From contig JBAIZL010000005.1 of the NCBI GenBank assembly GCA_036971475.1, positions 243,880,323-243,944,322 on the forward strand: a stretch of DNA of 64,000 nt, given 5' to 3'. Positions 1 to 12,170 of the stretch are shown here, in pieces; the stretch's first letter is position 1; every line of letters starts with the position of its first letter. The notes below the pieces were generated by a model. The model did no database searches. It saw nothing but the letters and a program-made list of their open reading frames with translations, and was not told where the DNA came from. The stretch is from Prosapia bicincta. Taxonomy: Eukaryota; Arthropoda; Insecta; Hemiptera; Cercopidae. Made by a program: the position numbers and the translations under genes.

Positions 1-1440
1 CTCACTTAAACAATAGACTTGACTCTGGTTAACGAAACTATTTACGTAACCGATAATGATATCTACAATACTGTAAAATATGTTTCGTATAAACCGTAAC
101 TACAGCTATCTGTAGGAAAAAGATGTAATTAAACTCACAATGCTAAATATAGTATAATAAATATAGGGTAAATGTAGGAGATATAAGTACACGTTTAGAA
201 AAAGATTCTACAACTTAGTGGACTAGTGGATACACCACTATACTACCTTAAACGTACTGGGTTAAATCTCCGGTAGAGCTAATATTTATTTCAACTGTAT
301 AAATTAAATTGATATTTAGAGAGACAATATGTTGGTGATAACTCAATTGAATAGAAGACTAGATCATATCTGTTCGTACCTTAGTTTCTGGAGTCGTACA
401 CAGGAAAGGCCAAGGAATGTTTTCAGCTTACTAGAGAAAAAATTGGAGGTTGTAGGGTGTTCCAGGGCCTTATCTCTAATCCTTCTTCGTGATATAAAAT
501 ACGAAATATATCATCAATCATATAATTTAGGAAAACGTATTACATTCCAAAAAACGTTTTATTCAAGTAACCCTTAGTTATCTCGACAGTTTCTAATTAC
601 CACTCTGCATACACCATAGTTTTTTCTAAACGATATATATTCTTTATTGTACGTCGCTGGTTGTATCTACAAAGCCACTAAGATATTTTAAAACCCATTC
701 AACCTATTTGGCTCATTGAAAGCCTCATTGGTCGCATGCTACACCCACTCAACAATTACAATATAAGTGAATAAATAATCAGCATATGCTAACACAGATA
801 TTAACTATAGAAAACTGTCATAAAGACATGTTCCAAGGACTTGTAACAAACAGGATCTTATAATAAAATAAAAGCTGACTTTCTGTAAATTATTTAAATC
901 CTCTTGGATTATGTTATGAATCAGCCCGAGTCTCGTGGGAGTCCAAGCAATTTACGTAATCATGTACATGTTTATCGACCCATTTTTTGTGATTAGGGCT
1001 TTTTATGGGATTTTATATAGTTGTCAATGCTGAGAGTGGTTCCGCAGGGGGTTGTCTTCTGCTCAAGTCTCTATGAATCGTAAATTCTCAAACATCTTCG
1101 TATGAGTCTTGGACAGGTAGTTCACCCTCGAACATTGCATATTTGTTCGGCTTTTACGAGCTCCTAACTAAATTCGATTTGCTACGATATTGGAAGAGGA
1201 ACTGCGGGGGTCGCTAGTGACGCGTACTGCCGAGTCGTAAATTCAAAGCAAGAGCAAACATCTCACGTAGAGTAACGGAACATACATCAGCACGAGCTAG
1301 CTATTTTTAAAGTCTTTGTTTTTATTTCCGATAATATAATACTTATAAATATTTAGTTACGTTGAGAAACAAATCTGTCAATTCTTTACAAATATCAATG
1401 GTTTATCGCTTAAATTTGTGTTATAAAAAACAACAGATTT
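1..1440. other. AT-rich non-coding sequence
   Basis: I see no gene here. The longest open frame (329-577, 82 codons) has no recognisable domain and no codon-usage contrast with its surroundings. The stretch 900-1300 is somewhat richer in G+C than the rest but shows no motif I can name. Confidence 0.6.
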
Positions 1441-1471
1441 ACGCGCGCGCGCGCGCGTGTGTGTGTGTGTT

Positions 1472-1519
<48 letters not shown>

Positions 1520-1553
1520 TGTGTGTGTGTGTGCGCGCACGTGTTTGTGAGTG
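1441..1553. repeat. (CG)n/(TG)n compound microsatellite
   Basis: About 16 bases of alternating CG pass directly into a (TG)n tract of about 90 bases with a few interruptions (TTATG, TGAG), ending in a CGCGCACG patch. The alternating purine-pyrimidine run is a classic potential Z-DNA former. The short open frame across it is simply the repeat. Confidence 0.95.
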
Positions 1554-4500
1554 TTGATAAAAATTTTTATTCACATTAGGAATTCGTACTATTGAAATGA
1601 TCGCGCTTTCAAGAGATTAGTGATCGTAAATTATCAGAGCACGGTTTATTGGATTCTTTTACAAAAATTGTTTTTTTTCGTCGAAAATATATTTATTTCC
1701 GTAGCTAAATGCATCTATAAATAATATATAATCATATAAAAATTTATGATTAGAATTTGTATCAAAATATAAACAAAAGTCCTATCAAAAATTAATTTCA
1801 CATTACATTAAAAATAATTTATATTATCATTTTCAATCAATAGATTTCTCGAATTTAAAGAATAAATTGATTCGTGCTTGTAATGGAGACAAAAAAAAAA
1901 TTAACCAACAATTTAATATTTTATAATGTATATGTTGTAACGGTGTAGCCCTTTTTGCGTGAGGTAAGTATTACCTTTATTTGAAATGTGTTAATAATTA
2001 CTAATTAACAAATTAAATAACCCTACTTAACAGAGCTCTAGTTCTCCGTTACAGCTCAGGCATAATAATGTCTCTCTGTAAACGGTTTTCTTATATCTTG
2101 GGAAGGTAGAACTAGGTTACTTGAAATGATAATTTAAAGCTTGAAAATACAAAGTTAAACAATTTATTAATCAATGACAAATTACCAAAGAACAAATGAC
2201 ATCAACGTGTCGAGTAAGTAACTTTTAATTACTGCTAACTATTCCATACATTTTAATTACCTATTAACCTTTAAAATTTATATATATCGAGAAGGTAGTA
2301 ACTTAAGTTTTCCAATTTAATTTTAGAAGTGAATATTCAAAGGACAATTTCTACCGTTCATGTGTTAATCTTTTATCATTTAAAATTCAAGTTAGATAAC
2401 ATTAAAACACATTTTCTTTATTATTATCTAAAACGTACCTGGTTGTGCACATTACTTTTAAAACACTATAACATATACCATTAAACATTTCCCATGGCTT
2501 TTGTACACTAATCACTGGACATCGCTCCTGGAATCAGCCCTCTTATTTAAAAGTGATATAAACTTTTACTTATTGGAAACACATAAATAATCGCTTCTGA
2601 CTTCTTCTTTTGTTGCGTTTATAAAATTTGGTACCGGCATTGACATCTTAAATTTTGAATACTGGAAGCTTACAAATGTCTAAGTTATTTCCGAAAATGC
2701 CATCGCGTTCGTCTCATTCAAAGACTTTTAGTGAAGTGGGCTCGTTGCAAGGACGCGCTAACTGAAATCTTCAAACAAACTCCCATCCTTATTTATATAT
2801 ATGAATATTCTGATTGGTTCAGAAGTATCGCCTCATGCTTACGTCACATGGCGTGAGGTGGTTAATTACCTTTAATCACTAACTCGTACGATATTTTTCA
2901 ATTTCGCCCGCTAGAAGCGCTTACTACCTACGCTAGATTCACAATGTGCACCAATAAAACAAAAACATTCTTTTATATTGGGAAGATATAATTATTAAAT
3001 AAAAATTAAATATATAAATGAATTTATATGTAACATCTTATTTTTAAGAGTGTTACAATGTTGGTAAACGAGGAATTTGGGCCAAGTTATACCAATCATA
3101 TGTAGATTTAAATGGTGTCTGGAAATAGTAAACATTTTAAAAAGAATCAATAGAATGGCTTCAAGTTATTTACAGGCATTTTAACATTGAATTTTCATTT
3201 CCATAGTTTCGTAAGAAACTACAGAAGTATTTATTTAACAAATTACAATATTTTTCTAAAGAAAACCTACTATAACATTATAGGGATACATTCACAACAT
3301 TAAAAAATATATATATACCTTATAAGTTAGATAATAATTCAATTATTTTTCAAATGTTAATGCTTGTGCATGAACGTTTTTAAGCTTATTTTTTACATTG
3401 TTAATAGTTTGTTTGAATTGAAAACTAAACCGATTGATTATAATTTAGATAAGGATGTCTTAAATAAGCCCGTGTGAAACCTTGTACAGAGAGATGAAAT
3501 CATCCTAGCGTCAACTTTAAAATAAATACAGTAAAATGTATTCAACTAGACACTATCTATAAATAATTACCGCAACACGCCGCCCGTACAGAGCCGCGCA
3601 GTATTGCATATTTCTCATTGATAGCATCAAAGGGAAAATGGAATACTTGTCACATGTCACAGTGAATGATGGCCTAAATAACTTCTTCATTTAAATATGC
3701 AACGGTGTCTCCAGATCCTTCGGTTTAATAAGGTATAAGACACGATAAGAAGCGCTATATTCATATTAAGTTATAAACACATCCTGTTTGTCCGCGATTG
3801 CTCGATAAATCAGGAAATCATAAGGTTAAGTATGTTTTTATGTATGGAAGGGGCTGCGAGTCGAAAGCTTGGTCAAGGTCGAAATAAATAATGATTAGGC
3901 CGGCCAAAATGTACCTGCTGCCATTTGAGCCCAAAGCAAACAAATTTTTGTCTCTAACTGAGCGATAAAATAGAATTATATAGTCAGATCCAGAGGGGAT
4001 ATACACTCTAGCCGACGCGACGATTCAAAAAATTTCAAGTTTTATTTTTTGTGTGACTGTGGGGATATAAAGAGTTTATTTCGGAAAGGTTGAAATTCTT
4101 GGCCATTATAATGTAAAGACCTAAAGCTAAGTGCCTTTTAAAATTTGTTTACACATTAAGGATTAATAAGAGAACAAAAGGTTTGTCAATATTAAATGCA
4201 TTAAATTTGATAATTTTTTTATAACTATTTCTTTAGATGTCTTATCATTTACGTTTTATTATTTACTTATGTTAATGTTTGTTATGTTCTTCATTATGTT
4301 CTTCTAACCTAACCTAACCTTATTTCTTTTACCATTAGGCTATATAATTTGTTTTTATCAGTTCTCTATTTTCAAGTTCTTATTTTGTATCTTACATTCA
4401 GTGTTAGGTATACTTTTTCATTTTGCTAATGTTCCTGAATCGTAAATTGTTTATCCCATTAACTATGTAAATATTAGACAGGTTTGTTCTTCAGAAAATT

Positions 4501-4953
4501 GTCTGAATAAATATTACCGCACGTCTTCAAATCACGGCGGCGAGGTAGTAAGGCACCCAAGTCTTTCACCTAACAAATAGGAAGAAATAAAAGAACTATT
4601 ATTTCACGTCAATGTAAGAATAGTAGATGACGTCACAATTCGGATAATGCTTGGAGAAGGAAAACACAGTGTTGTCAGGCAATCTCATATTAAGGTAGTC
4701 CTAGTTATGAAACGAACAGTTTTGTTTTACCTTGATTTTTTAATTTTATATCTCATGGTATGCAGACACGCGTGCTCGCAAATATGCACGAACAAACACG
4801 CACAAATTCTTCTTATTTATTTTTGCCTTCTCTTCAGTCTCTACTTCGCTTTACATTTCATTGATGACAAAAATCCAACTTAAGATAAAATACCAAAGAT
4901 AGTTTGAGTTATAAACAAATAGAAAATAAAATAATGTAGGAAAAATACCAGAA

Positions 4954-4958
<5 letters not shown>
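1554..4958. other. Non-coding AT-rich sequence, no gene seen
   Basis: No recognisable coding signal on either strand. A moderately GC-rich patch lies at 2520-2960. The phrase GCGTGAGGT followed by ATTACCTTTA occurs at about 1960 and again at about 2850, which may mark an old repeat, but I could not define its edges. Small open frames (3818-4006, 4647-4883) look like chance. Confidence 0.55.
4303..4321. repeat. Short (AACCT)n, telomere-type unit
   Basis: Three tandem CTAAC/CTAAC-type units are seen. The complement is TTAGG, the canonical telomere unit of many arthropods. The tract is far too short to be a telomere; it is recorded as an interstitial trace and a weak hint at the host group. Confidence 0.6.

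Positions 4959-5028
<70 letters not shown>
4959..5028. repeat. (TA)n microsatellite
   Basis: About 70 bases of uninterrupted TA. I found no PLE terminal sequence beside it, unlike several other (TA)n tracts in this window. Confidence 0.97.
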
Positions 5029-5030
<2 letters not shown>

Positions 5031-7532
5031 CTTATTATGAAACATCACTTCTATCATAAAATTTTTTTTTATAAATAAACTGTAATAAAGTTCTTTCATG
5101 CATCTGGTAACTTTGAACAGATAGATAAACACTTCCATATTTTACAAAATGTTTCAACATATTTGTGCTGTTTCCATATTGATGTCTAAATTGTCGAGAC
5201 ATCGTTCTTTCTATCTTCTCAATACATCGTTCTGTCCATCGTGTGTGGCCATCCATCACTTAATTAATACAGAATTCTCTTTTTAAAATAGTTATATAAT
5301 TTCATCCCGAGACTAAGATATTGAATATATAATTGAAACCATCCCAGTGCCCATGTTACGCGTTATAATATAAGGTTACAAGAAATACGAGTAAAACATT
5401 ATCAGACGAAAACACAAATACAAAGATTTATCGAGATATTTGTGTAGCAACATCGACTGGGGCGCTTCTCGGCGAGATTTATTTTTATTGCTTCCATCCT
5501 CGATGACAGCTTTATGTGCAGCCTCGTCATAACATTCCAACAAATTTTGTACGTTTCTTTCCAACAGGTGTTCGACCTTTCTTCGCCGCCACGTCGTACC
5601 TCTTGACCTAAAGTGCAACTGCGCATGCGTCCCGCAATTACTGCCCTACGTGTCCACTCTCCACTTAAGACAACCGAGGGTTTAAATATTTACAGATCCT
5701 AGCGAGATGAGTAAAGGTTTAACAACTTCTAAGTGGCAAAATGGAGACAACATTAGAAGTTATTGTTTACTTCAAAATTTTACAAAAAAAAAAAAAAAAT
5801 CAATTAGGTAATTTAAATAAAAATCATTTTAAAATTTATGAAAATATCTACATTTCCCCTTAAACATAATACTGCCGTCTTTAAAGGAAAACCTTTTATA
5901 TATGAACATACACTTTTAATAATACATAGCTGCAGTACCTTTATTTCTTACCTATAGACAGATATTAAATATCTGACAATGAGTAATACAGATATTAAAC
6001 AATGATTTGACTATTGTGCATATAAAAAGAGTTCTATTGAGCGGTATTTATAGGTTTACTACGGAAAGCGAGATGTTTCTTTCTTAGGCCTACTGTAGTG
6101 ATTCTTAACTTACCAAAAAACCTAAAATTTACCATTAATGAAAGTTTTCTTCAGTGGCTTATGCAAAAACCATTTAGTGGTTCTTCCTTTGCAGTATAGC
6201 TGGATTTCTTAGATCTTAATATTTATCCGCAGAATCAAACATTTTATTTTTCTAATTTGTGTACTGCCACTGGAGGTAACGTATTTTACTTTCAATTCCT
6301 CATTATCCAAAAAGCGTCTTTTCAATGTCTATCGGGGGTGAAAAAAATGATATACACCTTCAAAAAATGTATTATAGCTATGGGAAAGTCACCTCAGTGC
6401 CAAACTACTGAATTTCAAATATGAAGTTATTCAATTTAAATCTGACCTATAAACCCAAACGTTTTAAAATGTAATTAATGAATAAATATTTGAAAAAACT
6501 CAAATAACAAAAAGTGTCAACCAATACAAGCTTAAAAGAATGTTTTGAACTTGAGTAGATGAATTAAAAATTATTTAGTTTGTAATTGAAAATTTGTACA
6601 AGATATAGGCCTATATATATATAAAGAGAGTGTGAGCTAGTAGAAGGAATTGAAAAAAAAATAATGCGTTAGGCAAAGAACGGAGTAAACTTAGTATGGA
6701 ACGAAATAGTTTTAAAAACCATGTGAAATATAAGAACATAAAATAATCCTAAGTTTTTAGTAGTTTATTTTACTTAAATTGTAATAAAATGTTGTATATT
6801 TTATTGCCTTACAAAAATAAATAAAACTAACACACTACAAAACTAAATAGAAATTTATGTATATTAATAAGCATATTTTAAAACTAAAATTCTACAAAGT
6901 GTATTATTTAGAAAACTTAAATTACTGCTATTCACATTTTAATAAATAGGTCCTAATTATATCACTGATTCAAATATAGCTTTGGTCATTCACAAGCCAG
7001 TTAGTTCTATTTTATGCTATCGTATTAGGAAATATAACATACGGATTTTAACTAACTACTCATGTACTCTACAAATCAGAAACCACTTCATCTCTGAGTA
7101 ACAGAAAATAGGCCTACTTGCTGCATGAAATTACATCCTCATATAACTGATTCATTTGGGCGGTATTTCTGAAATTATGAGATCATTTGAACACGATTTC
7201 AACAAAACCTCTAGAAACATATAAACGAAGACAATTGGAATATCTTACGAAAATCTGACTTCCTATATGACGTCATAAGGCTATAGTTTCACTCTCGTGT
7301 GTAGAAATGCTTGTTGGTGTCTTGTTAAAAAGATGTTGCAATGATAAAGTACTTAGATTAGTCTGAACCTAGTTTAAACTTGTATTTGTTTACACTCTTT
7401 TAGTTCTCTACCTCTCCGAGCTTTTATACTTACGTCTTTAATGAGCATCAAACACCTTCTACGTCATAGACAATCTAATGATCTCATTATCCGAGCAACA
7501 ACATAATTATCGAACATGTTTCTTATACAAAT
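5029..7532. other. Non-coding sequence with one unassigned GC-richer patch
   Basis: The minus strand of 5376-5640 is richer in G+C than its surroundings and is open in two overlapping frames of 74-80 codons; one reads a charged segment (HLLERNVQNLLECYDEAAHK). It could be an exon or an old transposon piece, but I recognise no family and see no convincing splice sites. The rest of the interval shows nothing beyond AT-rich sequence and poly-A runs. Confidence 0.4.
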
Positions 7533-8142
7533 ACAATGGTTCTAACTTGGAAAGGCAATAAGACCATAGCCTTACTTAGTACACTTTATGACAAAGCATG
7601 CAAACAATTGAAAGAAAAGGAAAACATGTGTCATAAACAAAATAACTAAGCCAAACAGTTTTTTGTAAATACTGTATAGCCAGTTTATGGGTGGTGTAGA
7701 TTTATCTGATCACTATAATGAACCATGCAGTTTTACGAGACGAAAAAATAAATGGTGGAGGGAAATGTTTTTCTGACTATTAGATGTAGCTGTAGTAAAC
7801 AGTTTTATTATCTATAATAATTTAAAAAAAGGCAAAGGGAGAAAATCCTGTTAAAATGGTTTCGCCAAAACTTGGTGAGGGAACGCGTGGGATATATCAG
7901 GATTACCCGTAAAGTGAGGGGTCGGCCATCAACTACTGACAAAGAAGAAAGACTGAATGGGAAATTACATTTCATTTATTCCAATGATAAAAGTAACTCT
8001 AAGGATTGTGCAGTTTCCAGTAACAGGAAGATAAAAGGTGGTAGAAGGGATTTTGTTTTACTGCAAAACATGCAGCAGAGAACCAAGACTTCATCCAGGA
8101 GACTGTTTTGAAAGATATCATACTCTGAAAAGCCAAAAATAA
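7533..8142 (+). pseudogene. piggyBac-family transposase, C-terminal fossil
   Basis: This is the C-terminal third of a piggyBac-type DDE transposase, the enzyme that excises and inserts TTAA-targeting DNA transposons. Reading across frames gives VLTWKGNKTIALLSTLYD (from about 7539), then MGGVDLSDHYN (7687), then KWWREMFF, a stop, and LLDVAVVNSFIIYNN, and finally CKTCSREPRLHPGDCFERYH with a natural-looking stop at 8140-8142. The MGGVDLSD block, the WW...LLDVAVVN helix and the cysteine-rich CxxC...HPxxCFxxYH tail are in the family's order. There are in-frame stops and at least two frameshifts, and most of the N-terminal part, including most of the catalytic core, is missing, so it is inactive. 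No TTAA-flanked terminal repeats were located. The family call is firm; the subfamily (PGBD4-like) is a guess. Confidence 0.85.
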
Positions 8143-10263
8143 GTTAATAAAGTCATATACATACTATATTAGTAAATAAAAATAGCTTAGTTTATTAAAT
8201 TAATGTAAGCAAAAAGTTGCCTATAAACAATAATGCAATTTGCAGGTGAGGAATTTGTCTCAATTTAGTTATAAGTGGGTAAGCAAAACATTCGAGTGCT
8301 AAGGGTTAATTGGCTTACCTCTTATAATTTCACCAGCTGTGGGGTGATTGGGAGTCACTAGCATAACAAACGTAGCCTCTCATATTTTAACCTTTCTCAG
8401 TCTGAAAATTAGCTTCACATTTATAAAAGTTAAAGCATTTGTATTTCTCAACCAATCAAAACTAAATTTTACTTAATTTTAGCTTCACTTATTTTCTCCA
8501 ACTCGGTCACTCTCAAAGATACTTAATGTGACTCACTCTTTTAACGGTTTTTCTAATTCATCAAACAAAATCGAATAATACGTAATTTGTTACGTCTACA
8601 TTCAATCTGTTACCCTGTTATCTGTTATGCTGTGCGTAGCATTACGACGGGTAAAACTGGTTACGTTAAGTCATGGTGTCCAGGGCATCTTCGTGAGGCA
8701 TCCATGAAGACGGCCATTTTCATTGGCCACGGCATATTACCGATATATCACTGCGGGACTGTGCGACTATATTAGGCATTATACTGGAGGGCGGGTCACA
8801 ATATTGGCACTTACTATTGAATCGTGGATAACGAGAGATCGATATTAAAAGTCGTGCATCTAGTTTAAAGCGATACTAATTGCGATTGCCGATATCTGAT
8901 GTTCTAGCACGATCTGGCTTATCGCAGCAGATATCGATTCTTTGTCAACAACACGTTTACACTTTGCAATAGCGAATCGTCAGTCCTTAGGACAAAGAAA
9001 AAACAACGATAGTTTATTGGAAGATGTATAATTATATAATGTATATTCTTCGATTGTTATAAAAGACTGGACGCTGAAGGTAGTCATTTGTGGTTATATT
9101 TCTTATACAAAGAAATAACGAAAACAATGTGAAAGAATGGTACAGCCAGAAAAGCAGCAAAACTAGAAGTAAGAAGATATATCAACTTGCACATGCATCA
9201 GCCACGCTGACGATTATTTGAAAAAAACTAGAAATACATGCACACGACAAATGTACAATAGAGAAACTAAAAGCGAAACATGTTGTACAATATTAGTATT
9301 AGTGACGTAGGACAAAGCAACAAAATTTACAAGGCAGTGGATATTGCCTATTGTTTGTACACCGCAACTGCGAAAGCATTGACGGAGCATTATGTGTTGG
9401 TAGTATTTAATGAATTGAATTTGTATATATTCTAAGCATTTAAATTTAAATAAACCCCACCCACCAAACAAATGAAGAAGCAACAAATAACAAAAACAAC
9501 CCGTAAACGACACTTGTAAAACAACCACATGATTTCAATTATTTCTATATATTTCGTTACAATTTAGGATGTATATTGCCTACTGGCGTTCAGTATAAAT
9601 ATTTAACACTGTTAAAATAAACTGTAAACTTTAATTACATCTTCAAGTTCAGACGAGAAATGGAGAAATGATTGAACACTAAGTCTGCAAATATTCAGGA
9701 TGGTTTTATTTAGAATAAGGTTTTTTTTTATTGGGCAGCTGAGTTTCCTGACTTATTGAAAAATTGTATAAAATGTTGTTTAACATCATACCTATGAAAA
9801 TTATAAATAGGCAAACTTTTTAAAAATTTCCGTGAACAAATTCATTCAATTTTGTTGCTTTTCTATTTGTTTTCTTTTGTATTCACTAAACGGGTTATTG
9901 AATTTATTAAAAATAAATCGAGAGGTTATATTTATCCAGGTTAGATTATTTATAAAACGTATTTTTAGATTTTAGTCAAAATTCAAGCTTGTATTATTAA
10001 TTTATGTTTAAATAACTTTTGTAAGGTTGGAATCAGTAAAATTCACGTAATAATTAAAACCAGTTTCAGATATACTCTAATTTTCCACAGTATTTTATTA
10101 GTAAATATCTGATTTTAATTTACATGATTTTTACGAACAACTCAGTAAAACAGCGACATGGTTAAGTAAAATAATTTTTAAATATATTATTTTCAATATT
10201 TTTGACAATAGCACAATATAAGATATTTATCAAGTAGCACCTAATTATTAAAACGTTATACAT
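8143..10263. other. Non-coding sequence, no gene seen
   Basis: A GC-richer stretch at 8580-8960 holds a 62-codon open frame (8587-8775) without recognisable domains; it may be unique or regulatory DNA. Beyond 9000 the sequence is AT-rich and featureless. The 104-codon minus-strand frame at 9214-9528 has no family resemblance. Confidence 0.5.
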
Positions 10264-10385
10264 ACATATATATATAACAACATAAGTATTCAAATACAAG
10301 AATATTTATTAATTTATATTCAAAGCTTTTCGTTGATAAACAGTGCCAAATCCATCAGGAATGAATAATACAATAATGCAAGATT
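10264..10385 (-). repeat. PLE terminal sequence, left inverted copy
   Basis: Read on the minus strand this is the PLE 3' terminus: CTGATGG, then a hairpin-capable stretch (TTTGGCACTGTTTATCAA), then CGAAA, AAGCTTTGAATATAAATT and AATATTCTTGTATTTG. It matches, with scattered changes, the plus-strand terminus at 11960-12060 and both arms of the palindrome at 62572-62796. It abuts a short TA-rich run on its outer side. Confidence 0.85.
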
Positions 10386-10449
10386 TAAAACTTATGTTAA
10401 ATTAGAAATAGTATTGTTGCTAAATTTATACAAATTGCCAAGTTTATTT

Positions 10450-10890
10450 AGTTGCTGTAACATTATAGACATTGAATATATTATCAAATTTAGAATGTAT
10501 TTGTATTTGTTCTCTTATTAATTTGTTATTATTACTGTACTAATATATTTCGAATACATCATCCTATATTCATTCTTAATCCTGTATAATTTTTTTTATA
10601 AGTTTCATATTTTCAATATTTGTAAATTTCTGCTTATCATTAATACAATGATTTGCAAAATTTGATTTATATATTTCTGGATTTATATAAGCATTCAAAT
10701 GTTCTTTATTTTTCTTTTAATGTTTTTTTGGTTTGACCTATATCAGCTTTATTACAGTTTTTGCATTCTAATTTATAAACACCACCTTTTTCATGCATAT
10801 TATTATTTTTCATACAATGACAAAATTTATAAATTAGATGGTCTTTCTATTCGCTCATCGTTATCAAATATATTATCTGAAATATTTTTA
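10450..10890 (-). pseudogene. PLE GIY-YIG endonuclease (minus-strand copy)
   Basis: On the minus strand the sequence reads NNNMHEKGGVYKLECKNCNK, then ADIGQTKKT, then EHLNAYINPEIYKSNFANHC, and, after frameshifts and stops, EIY, YSNNNKLIREQIQIHSKF and FNVYNVTATK. This is the PLE-type GIY-YIG nuclease, including the Cys-x2-Cys pair characteristic of the PLE version. YIG is changed to DIG and the frame is broken several times, so the protein is inactive. It is almost the same protein as the plus-strand copy at 11539-11817 but keeps the cysteines that copy has lost. Upstream of the nuclease it reads CKNISDNIFDNDERIERPSN, a connector to the RT domain. Confidence 0.85.
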
Positions 10891-10941
10891 CAATAATTAG
10901 ATAATAAAATAATTGGAAATATAAAAATAAATTATTAAAAT

Positions 10942-11400
10942 GGTTATTGGGTTCGCTATGTAGATGATGGAATGTATATATCAAACAATAATAATATAAA
11001 TTTAACAAATATTTTGGATAAAATAATTAAAATTAATAATAAAATCGAATTTACTTATGAAATTGAAACAAATAATAAAATACATTTTCTAAATTTGACA
11101 ATAATAAGAAAAAAAACGGAAAAAATGAATATATGATAGACCGTAAACCAACTTTAACGAACCAATTTATACCAATTAATTCTAATCCTCCATATAACCA
11201 AAAAATGGCTGCTTTATATAACTTCCTCATAAAATCTCTGGCTGCATAAAATCCCCACGAATGAAGAAAAGAAAATAAGAGAAATAAATGTAATTTATCA
11301 AATTGCAATAGAAAACGGTTATGAAAAGAAAACTGTTGACAAATTTAATTATAATATTTTTAATAAACAATATTATAATTTAATTTGCAATTTAATGCAA
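10942..11400 (+). pseudogene. PLE reverse transcriptase, distal palm and thumb
   Basis: The reading begins GYWVRYVDDGMYISNN; YVDD (10957-10968) is the catalytic palm box of the reverse transcriptase. It continues IKINNKIEFTYEIETNNKIH then FLNLTIIRKK, and after a frameshift RKPTLTNQFIPINSNPPYNQ and KMAALYNFL, which are the standard PLE segments following the active site. The fingers and proximal palm are absent because the copy is truncated where it meets the minus-strand partner. A stop near 11135, frameshifts and a stop after NFLIKSLAA show decay. The segment leads into the endonuclease at 11539 in the normal PLE domain order (RT, then GIY-YIG). Confidence 0.85.
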
Positions 11401-11538
11401 TAAGGACCTCATTTCATATTTATAGGCCATGAAATAAAATATATCACCAAATTATTTAAAAATACAAATATCAAAATTGCACACAAAACTAACAACAAAA
11501 TAATAAACATAATAATTAACAATAATAAAACAAATAAT

Positions 11539-11817
11539 ATGCATGAAAAAAGTGGTGTTTATAAATTAGAAAGCGAAAACGGTAATAAAACTTATATAGG
11601 TCAAACCAAGAAAAAACTAAATAAGAGATATAAAGAAAATTTGAATGCCTATATTAATCCAGAAATATATAAATCAAATTTTGCAAATCACTGTATTAAT
11701 AATAAGCACCAATTTCCAAATATTGTAAATATGAAACTTATAAAAGAAATTAATAATGGATTAGGAATGAATATATATGAAACATTCGAAATATATAATT
11801 ACAGTAATAATAACTAA
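11539..11817 (+). CDS. GIY-YIG endonuclease domain of a Penelope-like element
   Basis: An uninterrupted 92-codon frame carries the PLE endonuclease, which nicks target DNA so that reverse transcription can be primed. GVY lies at residues 6-8, YIG at 19-21 and the conserved arginine at 30 (KRYKEN), followed by LNAYINPEIYKSNFANHC. The Cys-x2-Cys normally found between GVY and YIG in PLEs reads SENG here, and the EHL histidine is Asn34, so the metal-binding motif is lost. A stop after YNYSNNN removes the tail, which continues in frame as LIKERIQIHSKF. It is the C-terminal part of a polyprotein rather than a separate gene; the ATG is internal. It is probably not functional. Confidence 0.8.
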   Translation: MHEKSGVYKLESENGNKTYIGQTKKKLNKRYKENLNAYINPEIYKSNFANHCINNKHQFPNIVNMKLIKEINNGLGMNIYETFEIYNYSNNN

Positions 11818-11949
11818 TTAATAAAAGAACGAATACAAATACATTCTAAATTTGATACTACTCGTATATTCAATGTCTATAATGTTACAGCAATAAAATA
11901 AATTTGGCAATTTGTAAAAATTTAGCAACAATTCTATTTCTAATTTAAT

Positions 11950-12083
11950 ATATGTTTTATATGTTGCATTATTCATTTCTGATGATGTTGGTACTGTTTA
12001 TCAATACAAATCTGTGAATATAACTTAATAAATATTCTTTTATTTGAATACCTATGTTGTTTTAGACTATTGTAGAAGAAAAC

Positions 12084-12087
<4 letters not shown>
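11950..12087 (+). repeat. PLE terminal sequence, right copy
   Basis: TTTCTGATGATGTTGGTACTG is followed by TTTATCAATACAAA and AATATTCTTTTATTTG, then CCTATGTTGTTTTAGAC, ending at the (TA)n tract. It is the mirror of the terminus at 10264-10385. The CTGATGA box (11979-11985) is intact, while the CGAAA box has decayed to ACAAA. Confidence 0.83.

Positions 12088-12133
<46 letters not shown>
12088..12133. repeat. (TA)n microsatellite at PLE 3' end
   Basis: About 46 bases of TA immediately follow the right end of the PLE pair. An equivalent junction is seen at 38458 and on both sides of the 62572-62886 block. Confidence 0.95.
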
Positions 12134-12135
<2 letters not shown>

Positions 12136-12170
12136 GTTCGTAATAATAATATTTGTAACTTAATTGATGC

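Larger units (their letters stand above)
10264..12087. mobile_element. Head-to-head pair of Penelope-like retroelement copies
   Basis: Two 5'-truncated PLE copies of one family lie head to head. The left one (10264-about 10890) is on the minus strand and keeps the GIY-YIG endonuclease and 3' end. The right one (about 10900-12087) is on the plus strand and keeps the distal reverse-transcriptase palm and thumb, the GIY-YIG endonuclease and the 3' end. The outer parts therefore form inverted repeats of about 550-600 bp. Both ends carry the same terminal sequence: AACAACATA...CAAATACAAGAATATTTATT on the left and its complement on the right. The right end runs into (TA)n and the left end is preceded by a short TA-rich run (CATACATATATATATA). 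PLEs retrotranspose by target-primed reverse transcription, and truncated inverted copies at their 5' side are a known outcome. Stops and frameshifts in the RT show the pair is dead. Confidence 0.88.

Noticed and set aside
329..577. 82-codon frame as a small gene
   Set aside because: Nothing recognisable; the length is within chance expectation for 64 kb.
4303..4321. Telomere or telomere-targeted retroelement site
   Set aside because: Only about three pentamers, with no telomeric array or telomere-specific element next to it.
10699..10896. 65-codon plus-strand frame
   Set aside because: It is antisense to the minus-strand PLE endonuclease at 10450-10890.
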